From positions 1 to 52,822 of the forward strand of contig JAQXCA010000091.1 of the NCBI GenBank assembly GCA_029252105.1: a stretch of DNA of 52,822 nucleotides. The letters are read 5' to 3'. The first letter of the stretch is position 1, and the number at the start of each line of letters is the position of its first letter. The position numbers were made by a program, and so were the translations under genes. This document shows positions 17,836-25,986 of the stretch, one piece after another. Below the pieces are notes generated by a model. That model saw nothing but the letters and a program-made list of their open reading frames with translations. It made no database searches and had not been told where the DNA came from. The stretch is from Flavobacteriaceae bacterium (lineage in GTDB: Bacteria > Bacteroidota > Bacteroidia > Flavobacteriales > Flavobacteriaceae).

Positions 17836-17860
17836 AAAAGTAATGTTATTGAATAGGCGT
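17836..17860 (-). promoter_or_regulatory. Leader/promoter motif shared with the sigma gene at 38.5 kb
   Basis: On the minus strand this reads ACGCCTATTCAATAACATTA then CTTTT. The region before the ECF sigma gene (38557-38581) has ACGCTTATAGAATAACATTA then CTTTT, differing at only three of 25 positions. The two genes are 20 kb apart. TACTTTTA inside the motif resembles a -7 element, but no TTTG -33 box is seen upstream in either copy, so a non-housekeeping promoter or a common operator is possible. Confidence 0.5.
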
Positions 17861-17938
17861 GATATTTTAAAGATTTTTATAAAATTAATGAAAAGTAAGG
17901 ACCTGTGGGAAACTTTAACACTAATTTCTGAATTATGT

Positions 17939-18391
17939 TTATTTCAATTTTAAACTCCACTCGAAGTCGAACGAAGAGACTTCATCTCCTGTCTGATCGA
18001 TCCCTTTAGCAGTTAAAACAACCGTTTGTCCCTTGCCAGAAGTTATAGCATTTTGTAGTGCTTCGTCTATGAGATGTCCTTGGTCACAAGTAAAAGTAAT
18101 GATGCCTTTTGCTTTTTTAGTGAAACGTGCATTATTTTGAATGACTAACATTGAAATCTTTTTTTGAGACTCTTGAATTTTCATCATGATCAATGCCCCT
18201 GTAGATAGTTCAGCTGCCATACCTTGAACGGCCCAAAACATAGATTTAAAAGGGTTTTGATTGATCCAACGGTGTTTTACAGTAACTACACATTTTATTG
18301 CATCTATAGATTTTGTTCTAACGCCTGTAAAATAGGCTGCTGGAAGATTAAATACAGTAAATAAATTAAGTTTTCTCGATGTAAATTTCAT
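17939..18391 (-). CDS. DUF4442 domain-containing protein (hotdog-fold, thioesterase-like)
   Basis: A 150-residue protein of the DUF4442 family, related in fold to PaaI-type thioesterases. Recognisable features are the NLPAAYFTGVRTKSIDAIKC start of the domain, the central helix NPFKSMFWAVQGMAAELSTG, and the NNARFTKKAKGIITFTCDQG strand pair. Whether it hydrolyses acyl-CoA is not known; no acidic catalytic residue can be assigned confidently. It is transcribed alone, divergent from padR. Confidence 0.8.
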   Translation of the reverse strand: MKFTSRKLNLFTVFNLPAAYFTGVRTKSIDAIKCVVTVKHRWINQNPFKSMFWAVQGMAAELSTGALIMMKIQESQKKISMLVIQNNARFTKKAKGIITFTCDQGHLIDEALQNAITSGKGQTVVLTAKGIDQTGDEVSSFDFEWSLKLK

Positions 18392-18470
18392 ACAATAAAT
18401 TAGCTAGGATGCTAAGATAACTATTTTAGAATACACTTATATTGTTAATTTAATGTTAAAATATAATACT

Positions 18471-18503
18471 ATGTTATACATAATACCTTTCTATGTAATA
18501 CAT
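18471..18503. promoter_or_regulatory. Paired dyads (candidate PadR operator) before padR
   Basis: Two nearly identical 11-bp dyads, ATGTTATACAT (18471-18481) and ATGTAATACAT (18493-18503), are centred 22 bp apart, two helical turns, just ahead of the padR start at 18523. A TACCTTTC sequence resembling a -7 element lies between them (18484-18491), so a bound repressor would cover the promoter. PadR proteins are known to recognise ATGT/ACAT half-sites, which fits autoregulation. Confidence 0.6.
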
Positions 18504-18522
18504 TTACCAAAAAATAATAACA

Positions 18523-18864
18523 ATGAAAATAGAAAACACAAAAGCGCAGATGCGAAAAGGTGTTTTAGAATTTTGCATTTTGTCTGTATTAAAAAATAAA
18601 GACGCCTATGTGGCCGAAATTTTAATAACCTTAAAAGAAGCAAAATTACTAGTTGTAGAAGGTACTATATACCCACTTCTAACACGACTCAAAAACTCTG
18701 GATTACTAAATTACCGTTGGGAAGAATCTACGACTGGTCCCCCAAGAAAATATTATACGCTTACAGAAAGTGGGCAATTATTTTTAGTAGAATTAACAAC
18801 CACATGGAATGAACTCCACAATGCAGTCACCTTAGTAACCCACCCAAAAACCACAAAAAAATGA
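18523..18864 (+). CDS. PadR family transcriptional regulator
   Basis: A 113-residue PadR-type winged-helix repressor: MRKGVLEFCILSVLKNKDAY with the first helices, LLVVEGTIYPLLTRLKNSGL as the recognition region, and the wing PPRKYYTLTESGQ. It heads an operon with PspC-domain, head-GIN and DUF2007 genes: its last codons overlap the next start by 4 nt (ATGA). Paired ATGT-ACAT dyads upstream suggest that it represses its own operon. The ligand or stress it senses is unknown. Confidence 0.92.
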   Translation: MKIENTKAQMRKGVLEFCILSVLKNKDAYVAEILITLKEAKLLVVEGTIYPLLTRLKNSGLLNYRWEESTTGPPRKYYTLTESGQLFLVELTTTWNELHNAVTLVTHPKTTKK

Positions 18865-20459
18865 ACAAAACTGTAAGTATAAATTTAGCTGGAATCTTTT
18901 TTCATATTGATGAAGATGCTTATCAAAATTTAAAAAATTATTTTAAAGCCATTAAAAAATCGCTTCAAAATAGCGAAGGAGAGTCTGAGATCATTGCAGA
19001 TATAGAAGGTCGTGTAGCAGAACTGTTTTCTGAACGTATTAAATCTAGCCAACACGTGATTTTAAACAAAGAAGTTGATGAAATTGTGTCCATTATGGGA
19101 CAACCCGAAGACTATAAAATAGATGAAGATCTTTTTGAGGAAGCTCAAGAAAAAGAGAAATCGGACAGTCAAAAAAGACGTTTATTTAGAGATCCTGACG
19201 CCGCATATGTTGGTGGTGTTTCTGCAGGATTAGGCCATTATTTTGGCATCGACCCTCTTCTCATAAGACTGGTATGGATTCTGTTGATTTTTGGCGCTGG
19301 CATGGGCCCCTTATTATATATTATTTTATGGATTTTAATTCCTGCTGCAAAAACAACTGCACAGAAATTGGCTATGATGGGAAAGCCCGTTACTATTTCT
19401 AATATAGAAAAAAAAGTAAAGGAAGAATTTGAAAATGTTAAGGAGAGTTTAGAACGCGTTAAAAATAGTGTTAACTCTGGGAAATTGAATGATTTAGGGT
19501 CAACAATTCAGTCCAGATCGCGGTCGTTTTTTGAAACATTTTGCGATATCGTTATTTTTATGTTTAAGCTGTTTATTAAAGCTATTGGATTGCTATTTAT
19601 AATCGTCAGTATTTTTACTCTAATTGGGTTTTTTGTAAGTCTTTTAACCGTTGGTATTGCAGATGTGGTACATTTTCCAGGGCTTGACTTTGCCGATTTA
19701 GTCAATTCCTCAACTTTACCACTTTGGTTAGTTTCAATTCTAGCCTTATTAATTGCTGGGATTCCTATCGTATTTTTATTACTCTTAGGATTACGAATGG
19801 TATCCAATCGTACACCTCAATTTAATCGGTATACAAAAATATCGCTGCTAGGCATTTGGGTCATTGTATTGATCACACTTATAACCTTTAGTTTAAAATT
19901 AGCCTCAGACTATAGAATAAATGCAAGTGTAACGGAACAATCCGAGTTGCCAGTAACTAGTCAGGACACCTTGTTTTTAGAAATGAAAGGAAATCCGCTT
20001 TACTCTAAATATTTATATCGTGATAATGATTTAGAAATCATTTATGACGCACAAAACACAAAACGAATCTATGGTTCAAATGTAAGACTCATTGTGCGGT
20101 CTACAAAAGATTCAGTCGGAAGCATTTCGGTTGAAAAAATTGCATTAGGATCTGATTATTTTAATGCGAAAAATCGAGCTGAAAAATTAGAATATGATTA
20201 TGTGTTTAAAAACAATACTTTATTTCTAAATGGCTTTTTTCTAACAGACATAGATAATAAATATAGAGGTCAAAACGTTGAAGTGATATTAACACTTCCT
20301 ATTGGCAGTGTTTTGTTTCCAGATGACAACACCTATTCGTATCACCGAAATACTTCAAAATACAATGACATCTTAGACAATGGAAATGAAGAGCATTACA
20401 TGAAAGTAAACCATAAATCCATGCGATGCTTGGATTGTTCAAACCTAAATAAAGACTAA
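18861..20459 (+). CDS. PspC domain-containing membrane protein
   Basis: A 532-residue membrane protein. Residues 1-100 form a soluble N-terminal part (INLAGIFFHIDEDAYQNLKN). The PspC domain follows at about 108-160: RRLFRDPDAAYVGGVSAGLG then the hydrophobic WILLIFGAGMGPLLYIILWI. Further TM segments lie near residues 235-265, 285-310 and 320-345, and the C-terminal 180 residues are predicted extracytoplasmic. PspC proteins take part in envelope-stress responses. Its start overlaps the padR stop and the head-GIN lipoprotein follows after 21 bp. Confidence 0.9.
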   Translation: MNKTVSINLAGIFFHIDEDAYQNLKNYFKAIKKSLQNSEGESEIIADIEGRVAELFSERIKSSQHVILNKEVDEIVSIMGQPEDYKIDEDLFEEAQEKEKSDSQKRRLFRDPDAAYVGGVSAGLGHYFGIDPLLIRLVWILLIFGAGMGPLLYIILWILIPAAKTTAQKLAMMGKPVTISNIEKKVKEEFENVKESLERVKNSVNSGKLNDLGSTIQSRSRSFFETFCDIVIFMFKLFIKAIGLLFIIVSIFTLIGFFVSLLTVGIADVVHFPGLDFADLVNSSTLPLWLVSILALLIAGIPIVFLLLLGLRMVSNRTPQFNRYTKISLLGIWVIVLITLITFSLKLASDYRINASVTEQSELPVTSQDTLFLEMKGNPLYSKYLYRDNDLEIIYDAQNTKRIYGSNVRLIVRSTKDSVGSISVEKIALGSDYFNAKNRAEKLEYDYVFKNNTLFLNGFFLTDIDNKYRGQNVEVILTLPIGSVLFPDDNTYSYHRNTSKYNDILDNGNEEHYMKVNHKSMRCLDCSNLNKD

Positions 20460-20480
20460 TCTCTAAAAACCCAAATTATT

Positions 20481-21215
20481 ATGATGAACCTAATCAAACT
20501 AATCAGCCTTGCCATTGTAAGCCTTGCTTTAAATGCGTGTCAATTTAACGCCTTTCCTTTTAATAAAGGAGTTCGTGGCAATGGTATTGTGATTTCCGAA
20601 CAACGCCCCCTAAATGAATCCTATAACGCTATTGAAGTTAGTAGAGGAATTGATGTCTTTTTAACACAAAGCAATGCACCAAGTATTACTGTTCAGGCGG
20701 ATGAAAATATCCAGGAATTAATCATTACAAAGATTGAAAATGGAACGCTTAAAATATATATTGATAAAAGCTCTCATCACGTTGCTTCAAAAAAAGTAAT
20801 GGTAAATTTTGATTCCGTAGAAAGCATTAGTGCCTCAAGTGGTAGTTATGTTATAAGTACCAACACTCTAAAAATTCCAAATATTGACATCAGCTCTTCT
20901 AGCGGAAGTCAAATGAAACTCACGGTTGACGCGCAACACATTAATAGTAGCAGTTCTAGTGGAAGTGATTTAACCCTTGATGGCAACAGCAAAAACTTTG
21001 TTGGCAATTCTTCTAGCGGGAGTAAATTAGATGCTTCAAAATTAATTTCAAAATATTGTGAAACAAAAGCGTCGAGCGGATCGGATTTATCCGTAACTTG
21101 CTTAGAAGCATTTAATGCGAACGCCTCAAGTGGTGCACATATTAAAAATCACGAATCTTCTATTAAAACGACTGTTAAATCTTCATCGGGCGGACATATA
21201 GACACTAAAAATTAA
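20481..21215 (+). CDS. Head GIN domain-containing protein (DUF2807), exported
   Basis: A 244-residue exported protein; the N-terminus (IKLISLAIVSLALNACQFNA) has a lipoprotein-like signal with lipobox LNAC. The rest is a DUF2807 'head GIN' beta-helix: repeated strands each carrying an SSGS-type turn (SASSGSY, SSSSGSQM, SSSSGSDL, NSSSGSKL, KASSGSDL, NASSGAH, KSSSGGH), giving at least seven rungs. Function is unknown; it is regularly encoded with PadR and PspC-domain genes and probably acts at the envelope with them. The DUF2007 gene starts 5 bp after its stop. Confidence 0.9.
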   Translation: MMNLIKLISLAIVSLALNACQFNAFPFNKGVRGNGIVISEQRPLNESYNAIEVSRGIDVFLTQSNAPSITVQADENIQELIITKIENGTLKIYIDKSSHHVASKKVMVNFDSVESISASSGSYVISTNTLKIPNIDISSSSGSQMKLTVDAQHINSSSSSGSDLTLDGNSKNFVGNSSSGSKLDASKLISKYCETKASSGSDLSVTCLEAFNANASSGAHIKNHESSIKTTVKSSSGGHIDTKN

Positions 21216-21220
21216 ACCCT

Positions 21221-21448
21221 ATGGAATCTGACTATTCAAAATTGTATGCTGGGAGCTTTATTGTCGTTCAATTAATTACTCAAAACCTTGAAAACGAAGG
21301 CATCACACCAATTATAAAAGACGAAACAGAATCGGCACGATTAGCAGGTTTTGGAACAGCTGCCTATGGATTTCAAGAGTTATTTGTTCACACTTCAGAA
21401 ACCTCAAAAGCAGAAGTGATCATTGCCAATACATTGGAAGGATTTTAA
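21221..21448 (+). CDS. DUF2007 domain-containing small protein
   Basis: A 75-residue protein of the DUF2007 ('putative signal transducing protein') family. The pattern is the usual one: LYAGSFIVVQLITQNLENEG, then TPIIKDE and FGTAAYGFQELFVHTSETSK, ending with EVIIANTLEGF. It is soluble and cytoplasmic. It is the fourth gene of the padR operon, 5 bp after the head-GIN gene. No reaction is known. Confidence 0.85.
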   Translation: MESDYSKLYAGSFIVVQLITQNLENEGITPIIKDETESARLAGFGTAAYGFQELFVHTSETSKAEVIIANTLEGF

Positions 21449-21479
21449 ATCAGTAATCTGTATGTATACATTTAGTTTT

Positions 21480-21487
21480 TAAGTTTG
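21480..21487 (+). promoter_or_regulatory. TAnnTTTG -7 element before the S10-like peptidase gene
   Basis: TAAGTTTG matches the Bacteroidota -7 consensus and lies 33 bp before the ATG at 21521. No good -33 TTTG is present at the normal distance. Confidence 0.4.
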
Positions 21488-21520
21488 TATTTTAGTGGAT
21501 CGTAATAAACAATTTATTCC

Positions 21521-23008
21521 ATGAAAACGCCTTTTTTATACCTCAGTTTAATCTCATTATTTATTGGCTCGAGTCAATCTATCGAAATCCCTGTTGATAC
21601 CATTGTTACGACCTCACATTCGACGATAATCAAAGGCGCGAGCATTAATTATACTGCTGAAACAGGAATGCAACCCGTTTGGGATGAAAACGGCACACCC
21701 ATTGCAAGTTTATTTTACACCTATTACAGACGAACAAACATAAAAAAAAGCAGCAAAAGGCCCTTAATTATCTCGTTTAATGGCGGCCCAGGTTCAGCTT
21801 CGGTTTGGATGCATGTTGCCTACACAGGGCCTCGCATTTTGAATGTAGATGCTGAAGGCTATCCTATTCAGCCTTATGGTTTTAAAAACAATCCAAATTC
21901 TATTTTAGATGATGCCGATATTGTGTTTGTAAACCCCGTAAACACGGCGTATTCTAGAATGATCCCCAACAAAGATGGCGAATTACCCGATCGAGAACAG
22001 TTTTTTGGAATTAATGAAGATATCAAATACTTAGCGGCATGGATCAACACATTTGTGAACAGAAAAAACAGATGGGAATCCCCAAAATATATTATTGGTG
22101 AAAGTTATGGGGGCACCCGCGTTATGGGATTAGCTTTAGAATTGCAACAAAACCAATGGATGTATCTGAACGGCGTTATCATGGTATCCCCTGCAGATTA
22201 TAAAGTATTACGTGTTGGTGGGCCTGTATCATCAGCATTAAACCTCCCCTATTACACTGCCACAGCTTGGCACCATAAAAAACTCCCTGAAGCGTTGCAA
22301 TCTAAAGATTTATTAGAAATTCTACCCGAGGCTGAAGATTTTACCATTAATACACTCATTCCGGCATTGGCCAAAGGGGGCTTTATTGATACAGCTGAAA
22401 AAATGATGGTCAGTGAAAAAATGGCGTATTATTCTGGATTAGGTCAAAAGGAGATTTTACAGCATAATTTAGATGTCCCTAATTCATTTTTTTGGAAAGA
22501 ATTACTTCGTGATGATTCGGGGCAAACTATCGGTCGCTTAGATTCTCGATATCTAGGAATTGATAAAAAAGAATCTGGAGACAGCCCAGACTATAGTGCG
22601 GAACTTACCTCTTGGTTGCATTCATTCACTCCAGCTATCAACCATTATATTAAAAGTGAATTAAACTTTGTGACCGACTTAAAATATAATATGTTTGGAC
22701 CAGTTCGTCCTTGGAATAATGACAATGACAACACGCGGGATAATCTAAGACTCGCTATGGCACAAAACCCTTACCTTAAAGTGTTAAACCAGTCTGGATA
22801 TTATGACGGAGCAACGACTTATTTTAATGCAAAATACACGTTGTGGCAAGTGGATCCTAGCGGAAAAATGAAGGATAGATTTACATTTAAAGGCTATCGA
22901 AGTGGACATATGATGTATTTGCGTAACGAAGATTTAATTCAGGCTAACGATGATTTGAGAGCGTTTCTCAAAGACTCATCGGCTAATGGCAAGGCGGCTA
23001 AATACTAA
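21521..23008 (+). CDS. S10 family serine carboxypeptidase-like protein
   Basis: A 495-residue exported protein (signal MKTPFLYLSLISLFIGSSQS). It carries the S10 marks: oxyanion-region ISFNGGPGSASVWMHVAY, the nucleophile Ser195 in GESYGGTR, and a C-terminal YRSGHMMYLRN with the catalytic histidine; a candidate catalytic aspartate lies in GYYDGATTYF. It probably trims peptides from the C-terminus outside the cytoplasm. The following glycosyltransferase ORF begins within its stop codon (TAATG), so the two are translationally coupled, although no functional link is obvious. Confidence 0.88.
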   Translation: MKTPFLYLSLISLFIGSSQSIEIPVDTIVTTSHSTIIKGASINYTAETGMQPVWDENGTPIASLFYTYYRRTNIKKSSKRPLIISFNGGPGSASVWMHVAYTGPRILNVDAEGYPIQPYGFKNNPNSILDDADIVFVNPVNTAYSRMIPNKDGELPDREQFFGINEDIKYLAAWINTFVNRKNRWESPKYIIGESYGGTRVMGLALELQQNQWMYLNGVIMVSPADYKVLRVGGPVSSALNLPYYTATAWHHKKLPEALQSKDLLEILPEAEDFTINTLIPALAKGGFIDTAEKMMVSEKMAYYSGLGQKEILQHNLDVPNSFFWKELLRDDSGQTIGRLDSRYLGIDKKESGDSPDYSAELTSWLHSFTPAINHYIKSELNFVTDLKYNMFGPVRPWNNDNDNTRDNLRLAMAQNPYLKVLNQSGYYDGATTYFNAKYTLWQVDPSGKMKDRFTFKGYRSGHMMYLRNEDLIQANDDLRAFLKDSSANGKAAKY

Positions 23009-24015
23009 TGCAGAGCGCACTCATAAGTATTCTTATTCCTTTTAAAAATACGGAACGTTTTCTGGATGAATGTTTACAGTCTATCCAAAAACAAACGTTT
23101 TCCAATTGGGAACTTCTTATTGTTGATGATGGCTCGACGGATACAAGCGCTAAAATTGTAAAACATTATGCTGATAACGACTCCAGAATACAACTTATTT
23201 CCAATCACGGAAACGGGATTATTGAAGCACTAAAAACAGGCTATAAACACGCTAAAGGCACTTTCATTACACGAATGGATAGTGATGACATCATGTCGAC
23301 AAATAAGCTAGAGCAAATGCAGCAGTCTTTACAGGTTCATGGCGTGGGTCATTTGGCATTGGGACAGGTGAAGTATTTTTCAAAATCAGGCATTGGAGAT
23401 GGCTACAAACGCTATGAAGCTTGGCTCAATACGTTAACATCAAAAGGTTCAAATTTTGAAGAAATTTATAAGGAATGTGTGATTCCTTCCCCCTGCTGGA
23501 TGGTTTATAAAACTGACTTTGATCGTTGCGACGGTTTCAACTCTGACATTTACCCTGAAGATTATGATTTAGCATTTCGATTTTATAAACAGGGTTTAAA
23601 ATGTATTTCTTCTAATGAAGTATTACACCACTGGCGTGACTATGCTGTACGTACTTCGAGAGTCGATGCCCATTATGCTGAAAATTCGTTTTTAGAATTA
23701 AAAGTCAACTTCTTTATAGAGTGCTCTAAAGTGAGTGAAAAAAAATTAATACTTTGGGGTGCTGGCGCTAAAGGTAAAAAAGTGGCACAATTGCTTATTG
23801 AAAGGGAAATCGCATTTGAATGGGTTTGTGACAATCCAAAGAAAATAGGGAAAGATATTTATGGACAAGTCTTAAAGTCTATCGAACATTTGACTATACT
23901 CCACAATTTTCAAAGTATTATTACCGTTGCAAATCATGAGGCACAAGTAGAGATTGAACAGTATTTCAAAACACGTGAAATGACTGCTATGAACGATTAT
24001 TTCTTCTTCTGTTAA
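23008..24015 (+). CDS. Family 2 glycosyltransferase with C-terminal Rossmann-like domain
   Basis: A 335-residue GT-A fold glycosyltransferase. The N-terminal GT2 domain shows ISILIPFKNTERFLDECLQS, the nucleotide-sugar aspartates in VDDGSTDTS and the metal-binding RMDSDD, followed by YPEDYDLAFRFYKQG. After about residue 245 comes KKLILWGAGAKGKKVAQLL, a glycine-rich nucleotide-binding strand-turn-helix as in short accessory domains of other GT2 proteins. Donor and acceptor are not predictable. Its ATG overlaps the stop of the upstream peptidase gene by 1 nt. Confidence 0.9.
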   Translation: MQSALISILIPFKNTERFLDECLQSIQKQTFSNWELLIVDDGSTDTSAKIVKHYADNDSRIQLISNHGNGIIEALKTGYKHAKGTFITRMDSDDIMSTNKLEQMQQSLQVHGVGHLALGQVKYFSKSGIGDGYKRYEAWLNTLTSKGSNFEEIYKECVIPSPCWMVYKTDFDRCDGFNSDIYPEDYDLAFRFYKQGLKCISSNEVLHHWRDYAVRTSRVDAHYAENSFLELKVNFFIECSKVSEKKLILWGAGAKGKKVAQLLIEREIAFEWVCDNPKKIGKDIYGQVLKSIEHLTILHNFQSIITVANHEAQVEIEQYFKTREMTAMNDYFFFC

Positions 24016-24036
24016 TCAAAACAAATTTTAGTTTTT

Positions 24037-24044
24037 TATATTTG
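24037..24044 (+). promoter_or_regulatory. TAnnTTTG -7 element before the BatA-like operon
   Basis: TATATTTG fits the Bacteroidota -7 consensus and ends 16 bp before the ATG at 24061. It would drive the four-gene operon that follows; the -33 box is not clear. Confidence 0.45.
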
Positions 24045-24060
24045 ACCTATAAACCATTAA

Positions 24061-25986
24061 ATGCAGTTTTTACACCCAGAATTTTTTTATGCACTTCCCG
24101 CACTGCTGATACCTGTATTTATTCATTTATTTCAGCTGAGACGCTTTAAAGTTCAAGCGTTTACTAATGTTGCTTTATTACAAAAAATTCGTTTTCAAAC
24201 CCGAAAGAGTTCACAGCTCAAAAAATGGTTGATTTTACTTCTAAGATTACTTACGGTTGCATGTATTATTTTTGCGTTTAGCCAGCCCTTTATTTCGAAT
24301 CAAATAGCTCATAAAAACACCTTCGAAACGGTAATTTATTTAGACAATTCATTTAGCATGCAAGCGGTTGGCCCCAAAGGCACACTTCTTAATCGAGCGG
24401 TTCAGGACATCATTACGGGGCTTGATGAATCCGAAAAAATTAGTGTATTTACCAACGATAAAAACTATAAGTCAACATCCATCAAAGACTTGAAAACGGA
24501 ATTATTAGCGCTTGAATACAGCCAAAACCAACTGGACTTAAATACATTAATTCTAAAAGGTAAATCGCTGTTTTCAGAGTCTAAAACGAGTACAAAAACA
24601 TTAATTTTAATCTCTGATTTTCAAAATCATAACGACAATCTTGTATTCCAAAAAGACACAACAATACGACTACTAGCAGTACCTTTAAAGCCTATTCATA
24701 CAGCGAATAGTTTTATAGAAAACGTATCCTTAGAGCCAACTTTAAGCGCCAATTACAGTTTAAATGTTAGTGGTAAAACCACCCTTGAAACTACAGACAG
24801 CATCCCTGTAACCTTATACCAAGACCAACAGATTGTGGGGAAATCTATTCTAGAAAAATCTAAAAACTACAAAACCACATTTAAGCTTTCTAATACATTA
24901 GAATTTAAGGGAAAACTGTCCATAGATGATTCTCAAATTCCTTATGATGATGTGTTTTACTTTAATATTCCAAAAGCAGAAAAAATTGCAGTTTTAGCGA
25001 TTAATGAGCAATCCAACTCTGCTTTTTTAAAGAAATTATATTCTGCTAATGAATTTCTATTTCAAAGTCAAAATTTCAAGACTTTAGATTACAGTCAAAT
25101 TAAAAACCAAAACCTAATTGTTTTAAATGGGTTAAGTTCGATTTCAACAGCATTGAAAAACAGTCTTAAAACATTTATGAAAAGTGGAGGCGTCGTTGTA
25201 TTGATTCCAAATAAAAAGGGAGATTTAAACGCCTATAATTCGTTATTAGCTACACAAACAAAACACAAACTTGAACCTCTAAAAAGTCAAGGCAAACGTG
25301 TTACAAATATCACATTTAAACATCCTATTTTAAAAGAGGTATTTGAGGAAACAATTACTAATTTTCAATACCCAACAGTAGACTTTTACTATCCTCTTAA
25401 CACTACCGCAAATACGGTTTTAGCGTTTGAAGATGAGCAGCCTTTTTTAGTGCAATTTAAGGCATTGTTTGTGTTTACTTCGGCTGTAGATGCTCCAGAA
25501 TCTAACTTTGTGAGCTCACCTTTAATCGTTCCAATAGTTTACAACATTGGAAGGTCGAGTTTAAAAATTCCAACACTACACTATTGGATTGGCGCAGAGA
25601 ACACCTTTGATCTAAAAGTAAGTTTACAAAAAGACCGTATATTAAAATTAGGATATCAGGGAACTCAGCGTATTCCGTTACAAACAAATTACAACACCAA
25701 AGTAAGTATCACAACACAAGAAACGCCGAATAAACCTGGGCATTATGCAATCTTAAAAGAAATGGACACATTGACTCATGTGAGTTATAACTATAACCGA
25801 AATGAAAGTCAGCTTCGCTATCAAGACCTTTCAAAACTAAAAGGGGTTTCGATTGAAGCGACTGTTGATTCTACACTAAAAAAAATAAAAATAGAGGCAA
25901 ATGTGAGTTGGTTATGGAAATGGTTTGTTATTTTTGCACTAATATTATTAGCTTTTGAAATGCTCATCTTAAAATATTTTAAATGA
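24061..25986 (+). CDS. BatA domain-containing membrane protein (VWA-like)
   Basis: A 641-residue membrane protein with the BatA N-terminal double-TM domain: FFYALPALLIPVFIHLFQLR then FTNVALLQKIRF and WLILLLRLLTVACIIFAFSQ. A von Willebrand A-like region follows with a MIDAS-type VIYLDNSFSMQA at about residue 95, an extracytoplasmic central part, and a last TM segment (WFVIFALILLAFEMLILKYF). It is probably a Bacteroides-aerotolerance-type envelope protein; the role is not defined. The dihydroorotase-like gene overlaps its stop by 4 nt (ATGA), placing it in an operon with that gene, a small membrane protein and an esterase. Confidence 0.88.
   Translation: MQFLHPEFFYALPALLIPVFIHLFQLRRFKVQAFTNVALLQKIRFQTRKSSQLKKWLILLLRLLTVACIIFAFSQPFISNQIAHKNTFETVIYLDNSFSMQAVGPKGTLLNRAVQDIITGLDESEKISVFTNDKNYKSTSIKDLKTELLALEYSQNQLDLNTLILKGKSLFSESKTSTKTLILISDFQNHNDNLVFQKDTTIRLLAVPLKPIHTANSFIENVSLEPTLSANYSLNVSGKTTLETTDSIPVTLYQDQQIVGKSILEKSKNYKTTFKLSNTLEFKGKLSIDDSQIPYDDVFYFNIPKAEKIAVLAINEQSNSAFLKKLYSANEFLFQSQNFKTLDYSQIKNQNLIVLNGLSSISTALKNSLKTFMKSGGVVVLIPNKKGDLNAYNSLLATQTKHKLEPLKSQGKRVTNITFKHPILKEVFEETITNFQYPTVDFYYPLNTTANTVLAFEDEQPFLVQFKALFVFTSAVDAPESNFVSSPLIVPIVYNIGRSSLKIPTLHYWIGAENTFDLKVSLQKDRILKLGYQGTQRIPLQTNYNTKVSITTQETPNKPGHYAILKEMDTLTHVSYNYNRNESQLRYQDLSKLKGVSIEATVDSTLKKIKIEANVSWLWKWFVIFALILLAFEMLILKYFK

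Noticed and set aside
17944-18391. Thioesterase with defined substrate
   Set aside because: The DUF4442 fold is recognisable, but no catalytic acid can be named, so no reaction was assigned.
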